A stretch of 64,000 nucleotides of DNA from the NCBI GenBank assembly GCA_023055355.1, contig JALJCS010000001.1, positions 66,629,381-66,693,380 of the forward strand, given 5' to 3'. The notes under the pieces were generated by a model. It saw only the letters and a program-made list of their open reading frames with translations. It did no database searches and was not told the origin of the DNA. This DNA comes from Agelaius tricolor (taxonomy: Eukaryota > Chordata > Aves > Passeriformes > Icteridae). Made by a program: the position numbers and the translations under genes. Shown piece by piece: positions 49,255 through 61,900 of the stretch (within the stretch, counting starts at the first letter, position 1; each line of letters starts with the position of its first letter).

Positions 49255-52200
49255 GTACCTAAACACTGCTAGTCCTGGGTGAACATCTGGTGCTCCCTCC
49301 AAGAGAGAGGGTGTGACTGGGGACCTGTGTTTAGGGAATGGGACCAAGGCCCATGTTCCCCATAGCAGGGGATTGGGTGCACAGTGGAGGAGCTCAGCAG
49401 GGGCTGGCCCTCATCAGGTTGATCTGAATCTGGGGGCTGTGGAACCCTGCTCAGGCCTTTCCCTGCACCCAGAAGGGCAAGGAGCAGACTTGTCTAAAGT
49501 CAAAGCAGCTGTTGGTGTTCCAGAGGGGTTTGAAACCCTTGGAGGATAAAGCCTGAAGCTGACCGGGCTGCCTGTGGTGTTGGTGCATGTTAGCAAGTTG
49601 AGACAGTGTTGTCTTGCCCACAGCATTTACTGTAGCGGTTATTGCAGGTGGAAATGATGTGCTGGATTAACATCCCCAGGATTTCTCCTGATGGTAGATC
49701 TCAGCTAATTATGGTCTTCCCTGGGAATGTTTCCCTCTGCTTCAGAAAAGAAGGGATTAGATATACCTCCAACTGTTTGCAACAAGCCTGTGTTTTAGAG
49801 AACATCCTTAATTTTTTTTTCCCCTCCTGTGAGGAGGCTTGCTCTTGCTTGCATGGAGAAAAGGATCTGCTTGTTCCTGTGCACCAGTGTCAGTGCCTGT
49901 ACCCAGGGGTGCTGCTCAGTCAAGAAGAGGAGGGTGGGAATTTATGGGGGAAGAAGGACTGGGACTCTAGATACCTACCAAAAGGTCAGTGAGAAGTGCA
50001 TCCAAATAACAGTCCAGCAACACACTTTCTCAGGCTGGTGATTGAAATGGTCAAATCCAGCACCAGTTAATTCCTGTCTCCACAATGGGCACTGTTGCTT
50101 CTCAATCTGTAAGGAGCTCAAGGCAGATGGGCTCTCTCCTGGATTGCTGGATAAGCAATTTCTTTTTATGGAACTACTGGGAGATGAAATGTTCAGGTAT
50201 TTGGGAATGCCATGGAAACCAGGAGGTGTTAGAGGTAGAGACTTTTATGGGAGATGTTTATTCAAACTGCACACCTGACTGTTCTGAAGATCTTTACAAA
50301 GATTGAAGATTGTGTAATCTGTACTACTGCTTCTGCACCTTTTGTCTTTTTCTCCTAATCTAGATTTTATATCTTCTTACACACTCATCTAGTGCTCAGA
50401 ACAGTAAGTCACTCCCTCTGTGGTATACAATCTTCTTTCCTTCTGTTTCCCTCTAAAACCCTTTGCACATCTTTTTCATGCAATCCTCTTCAGACATCCT
50501 GCATCAGGCCATGTTACACTCACACTGTGCACTGCCTGCTATTTGTGTATGTTAAAATTTAGTTTTCTTCAAATTTCAGATAGCACATTTGATCAGTAAT
50601 AATCAGGAGATAACTAATAGATAACACAGTTGAACAAATCACTGAATAGCTTTGCAGATACTTTGCCAACTCACCCTCTTTAAAGAAATACAAAAAAGTG
50701 CAAGCTTTGCCTACTTAACAGCAAGGTTTTTATTGTTGCTTTGTGCTCACTTTCTCCTAATGTTGTGTATGATGATTACACAAACATAGTTTAATAAACT
50801 CTAATATATTATTTTTCTTTTTAGAGTTGAATTTTTTAGCAATGTATTTATAAATCCATGTTACCCTTTAGCATTTCTTATCTTTTCTATCCTGGCCTAG
50901 CTTTTACATCTCTTCCTGTTAATCTCCACAGCTCAAATTTGCCTAGTCTGAAATCCATCATTGTGCATCGTTTAATGAGACATTTCTCCAGTCATCATTA
51001 CTGCAGATCAATAGAAGCAAATCCCTGTCTCCTGACTGGTTTAGCTAAGGATCTCATGCATGACTGTCTTTCCAATTTGATCCAGTTTAACAGTCTGTTT
51101 CTCCCTCCCCCCTCCCCAACCCCACTTTTCTAATCTGCAGAGATAGATATAAATCTTGAGCCAGACTCCAGGGGGTTTCTCTTGTACGGCCTTCCCTCTG
51201 TTTGTGTACAGCACTCCCTGACCGACTGGCCGCTCTTGCCAGACAAACAGCTGTCTTGGCAGTTGCACTAACAAATGAAAGGGGAAGGAGGGAGGCCAGG
51301 GCAGTGGAGGGAACCTTTTTGCCCTAAGGGTCCTTGTTCATTTACTTTACTAAGAAATTCAAAATCTAATGGGGACCCATTGCTGGAGGGAAAACGCGAA
51401 TAATCTATGATCTTTGGAAAAGAGTGTAAATCCATTATCACTTAGTACTTCACATCAGCGTATCTTTTCACAATGACCTCCCCGAGACAAAGATAGAAAC
51501 TGATAAGTAAAAGCTGAGATTTTCCTTTTCATTGCTCTGCCCTGTAGGCTGGTTGAGGGATTGACAGCTTTTCCTTTCTCTCTTTTCCTTTCTCAGCTCT
51601 CCCAGCTTTCCTTCTCATCAAGATAAGGACTCACGAACGGTGGTCTATCTTCAAAGAATTTTTGGTGCTGTGTGGCTGGACGCAAACAGCCCAGTTAGGC
51701 ACAAACATCTGCGGGCCTTTGAGTGCCCCTGCCTGCCTCCTCAGCCATCCCGTGTCCAGTTTTTGTTGTCCTGCCGATTCCTGCTGTGTGCTGCTGTTTT
51801 GTGAAACTGTGCACAGATGTGTTCAAGAGGCAGCACAAAGACAGTTGTTTCATTTGATGAGATTTTAGGTGCCTGACTCAAACGTGGGAGGAGATTTAAA
51901 AGTAGATTGCTGGAATGGGTATTACCTTGAATTTTTTGGCCAAACTTTGTGGTTGAGGTTGCTGTCACAAGGGCAGGAATGATGGCACAACTCCAGGTCT
52001 GGATCAGCTGGGAGCTGACCGTTTGAGAGCTTTTGTCCTGTACTATTAAAATAAGCTGAAGTTGCCATCCGTTTATGTTAATGTGTTGGTCTGTAACCTT
52101 TTGGCAGCCCAGAAGGTGTTTCCCAGCTGATCTTTCTGGCTGTATGTGCAACAGCCTGTGGCTGTGCACTGGGGTGAATGCTGGAGGCTGCCAACCCACC

Positions 52201-53404
52201 TTGAGCCAATAATTTTAATCTTTTGCTCTAAGTGCAGCAAAGCACTAAAGCTCTGTGTCTTTGATCCTTTAAATGCTTATATTATACCATTCATGTGTAC
52301 ATATGCACAGGCTTGTGCATGTCCATGCCCAGGAAAGCTTTGTTTTTTGGATCATGATGATTTCAGGTATAAGGAAGCTGTTAGTTATTCACCTTACTGG
52401 CAGTAATAAGGTACTTGTTTTTCCTCAAGGTATGATAGCCCTTTACTCATTGCTATCGGGCTGACCATTTGTCTGTACATAGTTCTATTTTTCTTACAAG
52501 AGACTCAAAAGAACTTGAAAGATGAATCCATAGTTTGTAAAGAGCTCTGATATGTACTTCTGTCCAGGTAAGATCAAGTTTTCTTTTCTCTATTTTTCTC
52601 TTAATTCTCAGTCTTGTCCCTTGCAGATATACTGGTCTGTACTTGTGCTGCTCTTTGTGATAAAGAAAATGATATTCTGTAGGGAGATCTGTAATATAAA
52701 GGACTAGGTTATTAATGATATCTCACAAAATTTGGTCCCCTAGTACCACATCAGGGTGCAGTGCAATGGAAGTGATGTACTTAAAAATTACACTTATTGC
52801 TTTGTTATTTACAGATATTGCAAACAGTCCTTTTAAAGTTCAGCTTCTAAAGCCCATACAATGCTCTCTTCTTGTAGAATTCCTGAAATTCAGGTTAAAA
52901 ATCTAAAGACTCAGGTGACTGTTACTATTTGTTCTCCCAATGTGTTCAAAGGAAGGTAAACAAGAAAGGAGATATTGTAGTGCTTTTTTTTTTTTTCTTT
53001 GAAAGTCGTGTTTTATAGGATGTTACAGTGACACCTGGTGGAAAACGGTGCTGGAAGTTTAAGAAAAATTTCTGCACCATTTGAGTAGTTCGTTTGTATG
53101 GTGTCTTTAATATTACTATTTTATTAACTAACTGTAATTGTTAGAGCCCATTTGTGTGAGGCATGTGTGCACTACCCCTATATAAGTGTGCAAAGACACA
53201 CACTCATAGACTGACAAGAGTAATCCTCATCAGTAACAGCCGAGCTTTCTGGTTACAAAGTGTTCATTATGTGTATTTGATAGTAACCAAGTTTCCTTGT
53301 CTGAAAAGCCAAATACTGTATTGTTATGGTGCTGTGGGCTTTTTCTTCTGACTAAGATGCACTTTGATTATATTCCTCACCAGGAGTTAACCTGGTTCTT
53401 AACC

Positions 53405-53554
53405 TGGTGGAGTCATCGTCCCTGGAAGCATTCAAGAAACCCATGGACATGGCATTTAATGCTGTAGTTTAGTTGGCATAGTGGTGTGCAGTCAAAGGTT
53501 GGACTCGGTGATCTTGGAAGTCTTTTCTAACTATAATGATTGTATGATTCTGTG
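53405..53554 (+). mobile_element. CR1 LINE 3' end, truncated
   Basis: Contains ccctggaagcattcaagaaa, caaaggttggactcggtgat, cttggaagtcttttctaac and the terminal atgattgtatgattctgtg, diagnostic of a CR1 tail. Only about 150 bp survive. It is intergenic, 2.3 kb upstream of the ROS1 start codon. Confidence 0.88.
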
Positions 53555-55640
53555 CTTCTCATCTCCCAGTGCTTCTCCCTATACATCCTGATAAAACACC
53601 CTAGATATCCTAACAAAGAGTTCCTTTAAAAAAAAACCAAAACAAATTAAAAAAAAAAAAGTTGACTATTTAAATGCTATTAAAAGATTTTTTAAAAAAG
53701 TTTGAACTTAGGCTTATCCTTTTACCTGTCCTGCATCTAAGTTAGTAATTTAAATCCATGCCAGACAACACTCTTAATCCTGAGTGACCACATAGATCAA
53801 TTGTTGAAGTCTGATTTTGCTCCACATCAGCACTAGCACAAATAATACCCAGGAACAGTTTGGGATATAGTAAATCTAAGAGCCACTGACCATAGGTATT
53901 TCAGCTATGCCTATCCTCTCTTGGATGAATGAGAGATTTTTAAAGTGTGGATGTGGGTACATTGTCCCCATGCCACTTGCTGAGGTATTGATGTGGGTAC
54001 ATTGAATTTACTGTTACAGACCTAAAAGTCCTAGAGACCAAATCCTGAAGGTCCAAAATGTCCTTACTGTCCAAAGCCAAAGTTCTTTGCTTCAGGAAGA
54101 AATTGCAGCCTCCATCTCCTGTCACCAGCTTCCTCTTCAGTGTTGCTGGTCATGTGAGCTCTGATGAAACTTCTTCAGCCAAGATGAGCTGGATTAGCAG
54201 AGACCTACTATTTAAGCAGTCAGACTAAACTGGCTTATTTTGGCTGGATCTAAGGAGCTCCTTCTTGAGCAGCTTTGCTCATGGGCTGGAGTGGGGGCAG
54301 CATCCTTCTGGAGTGGAGAAGTGACAAGCAAATTGGGCAGTAATTCCCCCACACCTGCATAGCTGAAAGCAAATCTCACCCTAGATGAGCCTTACTCTCA
54401 TCTGGAAGCTGCCTTGAGTAATAAAGACTGAGACACTGCACAAGGAAACCCCCAATACTTCCCAGGGCAACTGAAAAAAAAGGAAAGGAGGAACCTGGTC
54501 CTAAAAGCCTTTCCTTCCTTGGACCATGTTGAGCCACATGCTTCCCAATATTCATTGTCTGTCTCCATCCTGGCTTTTCCTTTCCTCCTGCCCTAGTACA
54601 TTTACTCCTTTCACTGCATGGGCAGAACAGCACAGGGGATTCTACTTCAGCCTGAGCCAGAAAAAACAGCATCAGGTTAATGCCAACCAATTCACCTCTG
54701 CTGCTGCTGGGTTACTGTTAACCAGGTTCCCAGCCTGTTTTATTGCATGGCTGCAGAAATGTTTCCTTGGCAAGTCAATGGGGCTTGGAAAAGTATGGTG
54801 GGAAAGCAGGTACCCTGTCTAAGCAGCAATAACAGGATGTGCCAGCCTCAACTGATCATCAAAATGCTGGGTTATTCATAAAGTAGCACATTTGATCTAT
54901 AATGAGTAATACACATGCACAAAATGACATAGCATTTGTTTATATATACATCTAAATGTGTGTGTGTATGTAAGCTGGATTGATCTTCTACTGCAGAATT
55001 ACTCTGGATATCTCTGCAGGTACAGCACAGATGTGCCACAGACCAGAGCCTGGATGTGTCTTAAGCTTGACTTTCCATGGACCTCTTTAATGTGAGTCTT
55101 CAGCTTTCAACTTCAACCACTCTTTAAATCAGACACATGGTTTGTCTATCAGCTTTTTTTTTCTTCCATGATATGGATTTAAACTTACTTGTACAATTGA
55201 GCCTCCTCATCTACAGAGCCTCTAGCAAATTGGCTCTGGTTAGTTTGTGTCTAGATTGCATCTGAAGGCAGGCACTGGTCTGTTCTGCATGATATTCTGG
55301 TGTGGAAACAACATTTGGAAACAGTCATTCAAAAAAAGATTAATTAAAATTTTTGCTATGTCTGATATGACCAATGGTGTTCTAACAATGTTATTCATCA
55401 TCAACACAAATTTTCGTAGTTGCATCCACATACAAATACTTAGAAATATCTTGATCTAGTCAAAATTAACATTAAGCTGTTTTTTTCCCACCGTTTCCCT
55501 GTTTCTGTGTGGCTTGGAGCACCTGATCAAGCATTGCCCTTGGTTTCCTTTTCACGTTAATGATGTTTGTGTAAGTCGATACACTGACTTTCATTTGTCA
55601 GCTCTTTTGTTTCAGTGGCTTAATAAGAAACTATGAAATA

Positions 55641-55741
55641 GAGGTTGCGTAACCTCAAGACAAGTGCTCCAGGAAGCTGAGAAGTTGTTGAAGGAGCGGA
55701 GTGTAAACTAGGATTCAGAAAATATTTTAGTGATCTGACGT
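55641..55741 (+). promoter_or_regulatory. Candidate ROS1 proximal promoter sites (C/EBP-like, CRE half-site)
   Basis: GTTGCGTAAC at 55644-55653 fits the C/EBP consensus RTTGCGYAAY and sits in a small inverted repeat (gaggtt...aacctc). A CRE-like half-site TGACG lies at 55736-55740. Both are within 200 bp of the ROS1 start codon. No TATA box or CpG island is evident, so the promoter position itself is unproven. Confidence 0.3.
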
Positions 55742-55789
55742 GCAGAAATTTCAGTTGTATCTCCATCCCCTAAACTAGAAGGAGTTTGT

Positions 55790-55843
55790 ATGGCTGAGTC
55801 AAGGGAAGAGGCACATTACCAGATGAAATTGTTTGAGTTATGA
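55790..55843 (+). promoter_or_regulatory. uORF ending on the ROS1 start codon
   Basis: A 17-codon reading frame (MAESREEAHYQMKLFEL) whose TGA overlaps the ROS1 ATG as ATGA. It contains a second in-frame ATG at 55823. If the transcript starts upstream of 55790, ribosomes would meet this frame first, which usually damps downstream initiation or requires reinitiation. The transcription start is unknown, so its inclusion in the mRNA is inferred. Confidence 0.5.
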
Positions 55844-55962
55844 AGAACACTTGCCTGTGGGTTTTCCCCCCAAAAAGGCTTGTTGCTCTTTGCTGTCTAT
55901 GGATCTCTGCAGTGTACTGTGCTTTCTCAAGGAACTGTCAAAACTTATGTACAAGTAACCTG
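55840..55962 (+). CDS. ROS1: ROS1 exon 1 (start codon and signal peptide)
   Basis: Encodes 41 codons: MKNTCLWVFPPKRLVALCCL, then WISAVYCAFSRNCQNLCTSNL. A basic N-terminus, a hydrophobic core and a small residue before Cys27 indicate a signal peptide; the first two cysteines of the mature region follow. It ends at a consensus GTAAGT donor in phase 0. A short upstream ORF terminates on the start codon itself (ATGA overlap), so initiation may involve leaky scanning or reinitiation. The transcription start and the 5' end of the exon are not visible. Confidence 0.9.
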
Positions 55963-58900
55963 GTAAGTTTTCAAAACCTGTACCTAATCTTTTGAAATAC
56001 AGATTGTTGTTTGCACTGTAAAAACTTCATATTGCATATCAGTGTTTGCAAAATTTCTCTAAAGAATGTTTTTTATGAAGAGCAGAGTTTGAGAATTAAT
56101 GTTTAATATTTGAATTTGTGGAATCTGGTAAGGAACAAATCTCACTACTCTGACTGCATGCAATTACTATAAATGCTAAAGACCCTGGATGGTGGGGAAG
56201 ATAAACTTTTATTCTTTCAGTTTATTCCTTTTAGTTATTCATTTTAGCCTAGTCCAGGGCTTTTGTTATATAATTGAGGAAAACTGTAAAGTCACATTAA
56301 ATTTTCTGTCTGTGACACACAGCAATACCCTGAACCTAGCTGCAGCTTAATTTTCAAGTTATCTGGTTTAAATTGTGGGTAATTCTGTAAGTATTAAAAT
56401 TAGTGGTTAGATCCTTAGTTTTATACTTTCTTAATATTCCTTGGAATAGTGTGCAATACATTCTACAACCACAAGACAAAGATATGCAAAACCTCTGAAA
56501 TCTAGATAATTATTCTGCCTTCAGGAGTTGCCTCCTTGCCTCTATTTGCCAGAAATGTGTTGATGTGTTTTAGAGCACTGTGTATCTTTGCTTTGTAAAA
56601 AGGACATTTTGTGACTTGGTGCTAATTGTGGAAGCCTGCTGCAGAGAGCTATCACCTGCTCTATTTTATTTCATACACTTCCCTGACAGTTCCTTTAAAA
56701 CTATTTGGAGCTCTTTCACCAGTGAAAGAGTTAATTGCCTTCCCTGATGGAAACCTATCATGTAGTGATAACTTTAATGGGGATCCTTTCATTTAAGTTT
56801 AAATTAATTCAGAATAAGAAAGAAGCTGCTCTTCCTTTCAGCTTTGAAAGACAGGAAAATCACATTTATGTTCAGTGAATGTATTGATTCAGGTGTGAAA
56901 AATGTAATCTTTGAGTCTGAGAGTTGTAGATCTTATTTTTCTCCTCTGATCTACTTGTTGTGTTCGATTTTTATTTTTTTTTTATTTTGTGACAGCTCTG
57001 ATTCTCACTATTATCACGGTGTACCCAGTGCACTGAAAATTTCTTCCTAGAGTTGTTTTTAAAGGCTGCTCTTACCTGGTTTCAGGTCAAAAATTTAAGA
57101 GCTGCTATTCAGCTTCTCTAAGGTTGTTGCATACATCCTCAAATCATTTGCACTTGAGTGACAGTGATACAGGTCTTGCACACTCTGAATGACGTGAAAA
57201 AGCAGGCACTTTTGGCAGGAGAGGAAGGGTGGTGGCGATCACCATATGGCTGCGTAAAACCCCTTCAAAAGGTGCCCAGACAAAAGGCATTTCGCTTGGA
57301 GGAAGGTCTTTCCGCTCCCAGGAGGTCAAAGCCACTTGGCTTTGTCCTTTAAGCCCAACATATTTGTGAAGGATTTGTTATTGACTCAGTGAACCAGAAT
57401 GGGGAGTTAAGAGCCAAATTCCTACCTCAGACAGTTTGACAAACACCAACTGATTCCGCCAATGTCTTTGTTTGATGGTATCTGGGAAATCAAGTGAGAA
57501 GCTACTTCTCAACAGTAAATTTCTCCAGATGAGTAAACATCAGCTGAAGAAAATTCAGTTTACAAGAAGCCAATGACTTAGTGTGTTTTAATCAAAGAAT
57601 TTTGGGGAAATATTTTGGTACTTTTAAAAAATTATATATTTTCCTACAGGAAGGAGAACTTGGAATTACTAACCTTTGCAATGTTAGTGACATCACTGGA
57701 GCAGTGAGTAATGGTTTACTTTTTTTAATTACTGACATTTTATGTTCCTGGTATTTGAATACAATGGGTACAATGATCATATTTTCAAAGAATGCATGAA
57801 AATGTGCACAGGTGCCTGTCTAGCATAAGTCACTAAGTTGAGTGGGTAGATTTGGTTCAAGTTATTGGAGACATGGCTATAATTTTTATTTAAAGAAAAT
57901 GTGTAAAGGGTGATGATCTCTGCTGTGAGTTATGTTCACAGTTGTGATCTACAAAGTTTATAACCTCTCATTTTTGAGACAACGAGTCAAAACTAGTGTT
58001 GCATCCAACATGCAAATCATTAAGACTGTCTTATTCAGTTACCTCTGTACAGTCAAGTAGTTTATTTAATTTCCTCAGTGATTCAGTGTAAGAAAACCTA
58101 TAATTGTTGAACATTTAAAGTTCTCTAGGACTTCAAATGGTTGTGTCCATCATGGGGGTTTAATGTGAGCTTTCCATAGGAGTGTTCTTGGAGGACTTCA
58201 GCTGATTTCCTAGTTCAGATTGCAAATGCAGTTCAAGCTGGTGGTGATAGGTAACATAGAGAATAAAACTTTTCAGCTCCCATGAAGTTGCTGAATAAAG
58301 CTTAAAGACTAACTGGCAAAAAAAAAAAAAAAGGATGTAAAGGGATGCATACAGGATGATAAGCATGATTGGAACCAGGGGAGATGAGGTCTACAGTGGG
58401 GTTTTTGCAAATTATGTAACAAGAAGCAACAGTGCATGCCCAAAGAAAAAGTTCAAGGAAGGGCCACCTTTAATATTGAAGCATTCAGTGAATATGGCCA
58501 CCAGAGACCTCTCTTGATAAACCTCCAGGACCATAACAGGACTTCCAATAGGAGGCAGATACATGGAAATTAGTTCTAGGAAAGTGATGTTCATGTATTA
58601 GATAATTTTATAATACCTATAAAACACAATTTATAGGTATGATTATAGTAGATAAATATTTTTTTGAAAAGTCTCACAGCACACACAGAAATTAGATGTC
58701 CTTCTGTGTGTCTTGTACAGATAAAGAATGCCTGCTTTCTAATGGCTCAGATTCTGTTAGAAAGTTTTTTCCTGCCACTTTCAGTATCAGTGATTATACA
58801 TATTCTTTGAAGAGTGGTGGAGAATTCAGTCTTCAGTATTTGCCACAGACTAGTATCAAACAGCCTCTCAGCACCTGATATCTAATGAGGCTGGGCCATT

Positions 58901-61900
58901 TATGATGCTGGGACCATAAAAGTCTGTGTTGTCAGTGACAATACATAGCAAGGTTGACTCACCTATTTAATTTACTGAGTATCTTTGCTCAGTGTTATCA
59001 AGTTTTCACTATAATTTTCATGAGGCTTTTCAACACTCAGTATCAGTCTTCTGCTTCTAAAGTTGTTCCAGCTTCCCTTTAAAAAGAAAAACCTTCACAA
59101 TCACTAAGAAGTAGATGGGACAGCATAAACAAGAGAGGTCCAATATCAAAACTGAGCAACATAATATTTATTACTTCTCTGAAAACTCATGGTTTTAAAG
59201 CCAATGCCTATTGGCATGCACATGTGGAAGGGCTTGTGCTGAACAGCTTTCCTCTGTGCTTTGCTGTCCTGCACACAGCAGATTTGCTGCTTCTGCACAG
59301 AGTAAAACACAGTGCTAAAACAAAGCTGGGATGGTGGGAGCACTGACTACATCATAGCTGGCTGAGTAAACTCATTCCCACAACAAGACTGAATTTATTT
59401 TGCTTTGTATTTGATTTTGGATGGAGAAGGGCACTATATGACACAACTCTTACTGTAGGATCTGAGTACTTATAATACCCATGTATACCTTTAATGTGTT
59501 GCTAATGCTGGAGTAACCCTTGCCTTTGGAATTCTGCTTTCAAAGTCATTTTTAAAGCCATCCTCTGTCTTTGCAGTGTACACAGGGATGTCAGTTTTGG
59601 AATGCAACCGTGCGAACTGACTGTCCACTGAAATGTGTGAGTATTACCTGAACTTTGGCTCTAGAGCTCTTGTCTCCAGCCTGTCAAGCATTGTATCCAA
59701 TGGCAGATGTTCAAAATCCAATCAGAGCAATGTTTCTGTAAAAAGATGTAATGCCTACATTTTTTTTCTCCGTTCCTTATAAATTCTGTTTTGGAAAATT
59801 AATATTTCTTGTTATGCAAGTTGCATAGCAACAAGAATAACAAGAATCTAATATCAAAGGTTTTCAATTAGTTTGTCAGAATATATGTATTTTGCAGTTC
59901 ATTAAGCTTAATGCAGGTTTTTAGACAGTGAGAATGCACTAGTGCTTTTCAGGATTTTACTCTATTGGACTTGTTTCAGAGTTGCATGCAGATGTAAATG
60001 AAGCAGATTTTAGGCCCTCAGTAGATTGATTTCTTGTTTATACTAAACCAGGTGGCTGAGAACTAGCTTTGGTCTGGGAAAACTGCCATGATAGCTTTCA
60101 AACTTCTATTTTTTCTGCATATCTTGAACACCTGAATCTTATTCAACCTTAGCATCACTCTAATGTTGACTTTCTGTTCTTCAAGTGTGGGTTTTCCTTC
60201 TTTCATTATTTGCCAGTGATAAAGTTTTGTAATGTACTTTCACTGTAAGTAATTCTAATAAATTGGTATTATCTGTTTGAAATACTCTCTGATTATATTT
60301 TGCTAACCCCACATTTTATTAATTTGTTTCTTGGCAGAATGAGACATACGCTAGAACATGTGAGGTAAGTTAAATGCCATCAGAGCAATAAAAAAAAAAT
60401 CGCTATTTCAGTGATTGCTATGTCCTCACAGTGCTAAGAAATACAATGTAGATACACAAACTTATCAATTCAGGTCTAATTGTTTTGTACTTTCTAAAGG
60501 TGAAGAATGTGTTACGTACCTTTTCAGCATGGTGGGTGACCAAGGACAGGCTTACATTAAGAAAGCAGACAAATCTCACTATTATGAAACAGGACAGACC
60601 TATGTAAACCATGTTCTAGGCTCTCCCAAGAGTGTTGTTCATCCAATTTTCCATTAATTCCATCAAAGACTATCCAGAGAGAATGCTTGTTAAGGCTGGT
60701 ATGATACCAGCTTGGCGAGAAGTGAAAACAAAGAGCTAGAAGAGCTCTTTGGGAGCTGGAAGACAAAACTCTTGCCTGGATAGAACCTAAATGAAATAAA
60801 ATGCAATTTAGTAAGGGGCAACATATGGCCCCTTAGAAAGAGACCTCAAGTGGGGAGTTCTGTGGATGGACTGGTGTTCACAGTGATGAGTTTGGGTCAA
60901 CAAAGTGCTGGTAAAGAGATGGGTGCTTTCAGCATTAACATAGAGGATAGGATGGGGATGAGATGATGGGGATGAAAGATTGTGTTTGGCACTGCTGAGA
61001 CCTCAGGATGAAGGATGATCCCAGATGGAAGCAATACATTTCAAGAAGGTGATGGAGGAGTTGGAGAATCATGAGTAGAATACAAACCCATTGTAGACCT
61101 GGGAATTTGATTGAAAGGATTTTTTTTTTTTTAGTCTGTCCAATTGTGATGATGACAAAGGTTTACTAATGCATGAAATAGTGGTTTTGGAGTGTAGGAC
61201 CAGTCCAAGAAGTAACCAAATTACTTTTGTAGAGACATAAAATGAGTGTGGGGGTTTTGTTGCTTTTGTGTTGAGGGTTTTTTTCTTTGCCTGTCTGGTC
61301 ACACAATATGCTACTGAAATGTGCTGACTCTGCAGGGGCTTTTTTGAGATTATCTTTCCACTGGATCAGCTGACTGACTTGACTACCCACATGTCAGGCA
61401 CACACTGTGTCACTGCATCCAAAGGATCAGGTCATTGCAGCCTGCAGAGCAAAGGAGTGGGAGTAAGAGTGGGACTTTTCCTTTGGCATTAGCTCAGTTC
61501 TGTTGTCTGAGTACACCTTGTGACTGAAATCTGGTAGTATTTCTCATTCCATCTAGGAACAGGGGATTGCCACTGAATTTCATGGGAACAGTCACAAGAA
61601 AAGACATCAGACTGTGGCTTATATAAGAACATTGCTGATGGATGGAGAAAATATGAGGATTTATTGTTCACAAGTAGAGCAGCTGGCAAATTTCCCTTAA
61701 AATTTAAGGTTAGGAGCCTTAGCAATCCTCTTACCTCAAGCAAAAATTGGATTTATGGTTCAGATAAAAATCAGAAGAAAGACTAACACAACAAATAACA
61801 AATATTCAGAAATAGCTGTGTTCAATGAGGCAGAAGGCACTATGAATCGGCATGAAATGTGGGGACACTACCCCTTAAAACAAATATTAGTCATAAATTA

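Larger units (their letters stand above)
38166..55789. other. DCBLD1-ROS1 intergenic region
   Basis: 17.6 kb between divergent genes. Contains the two solo LTRs and one CR1 end, a (GTT)/(GCT) stretch at about 46040-46063, and GC-richer patches at 48.0-48.8 kb and 44.8-45.4 kb without recognisable coding content. The AT-rich, TAAT-containing stretch 42.7-43.0 kb and the segment 51.1-51.5 kb look like possible regulatory DNA, but only by composition. Confidence 0.7.
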
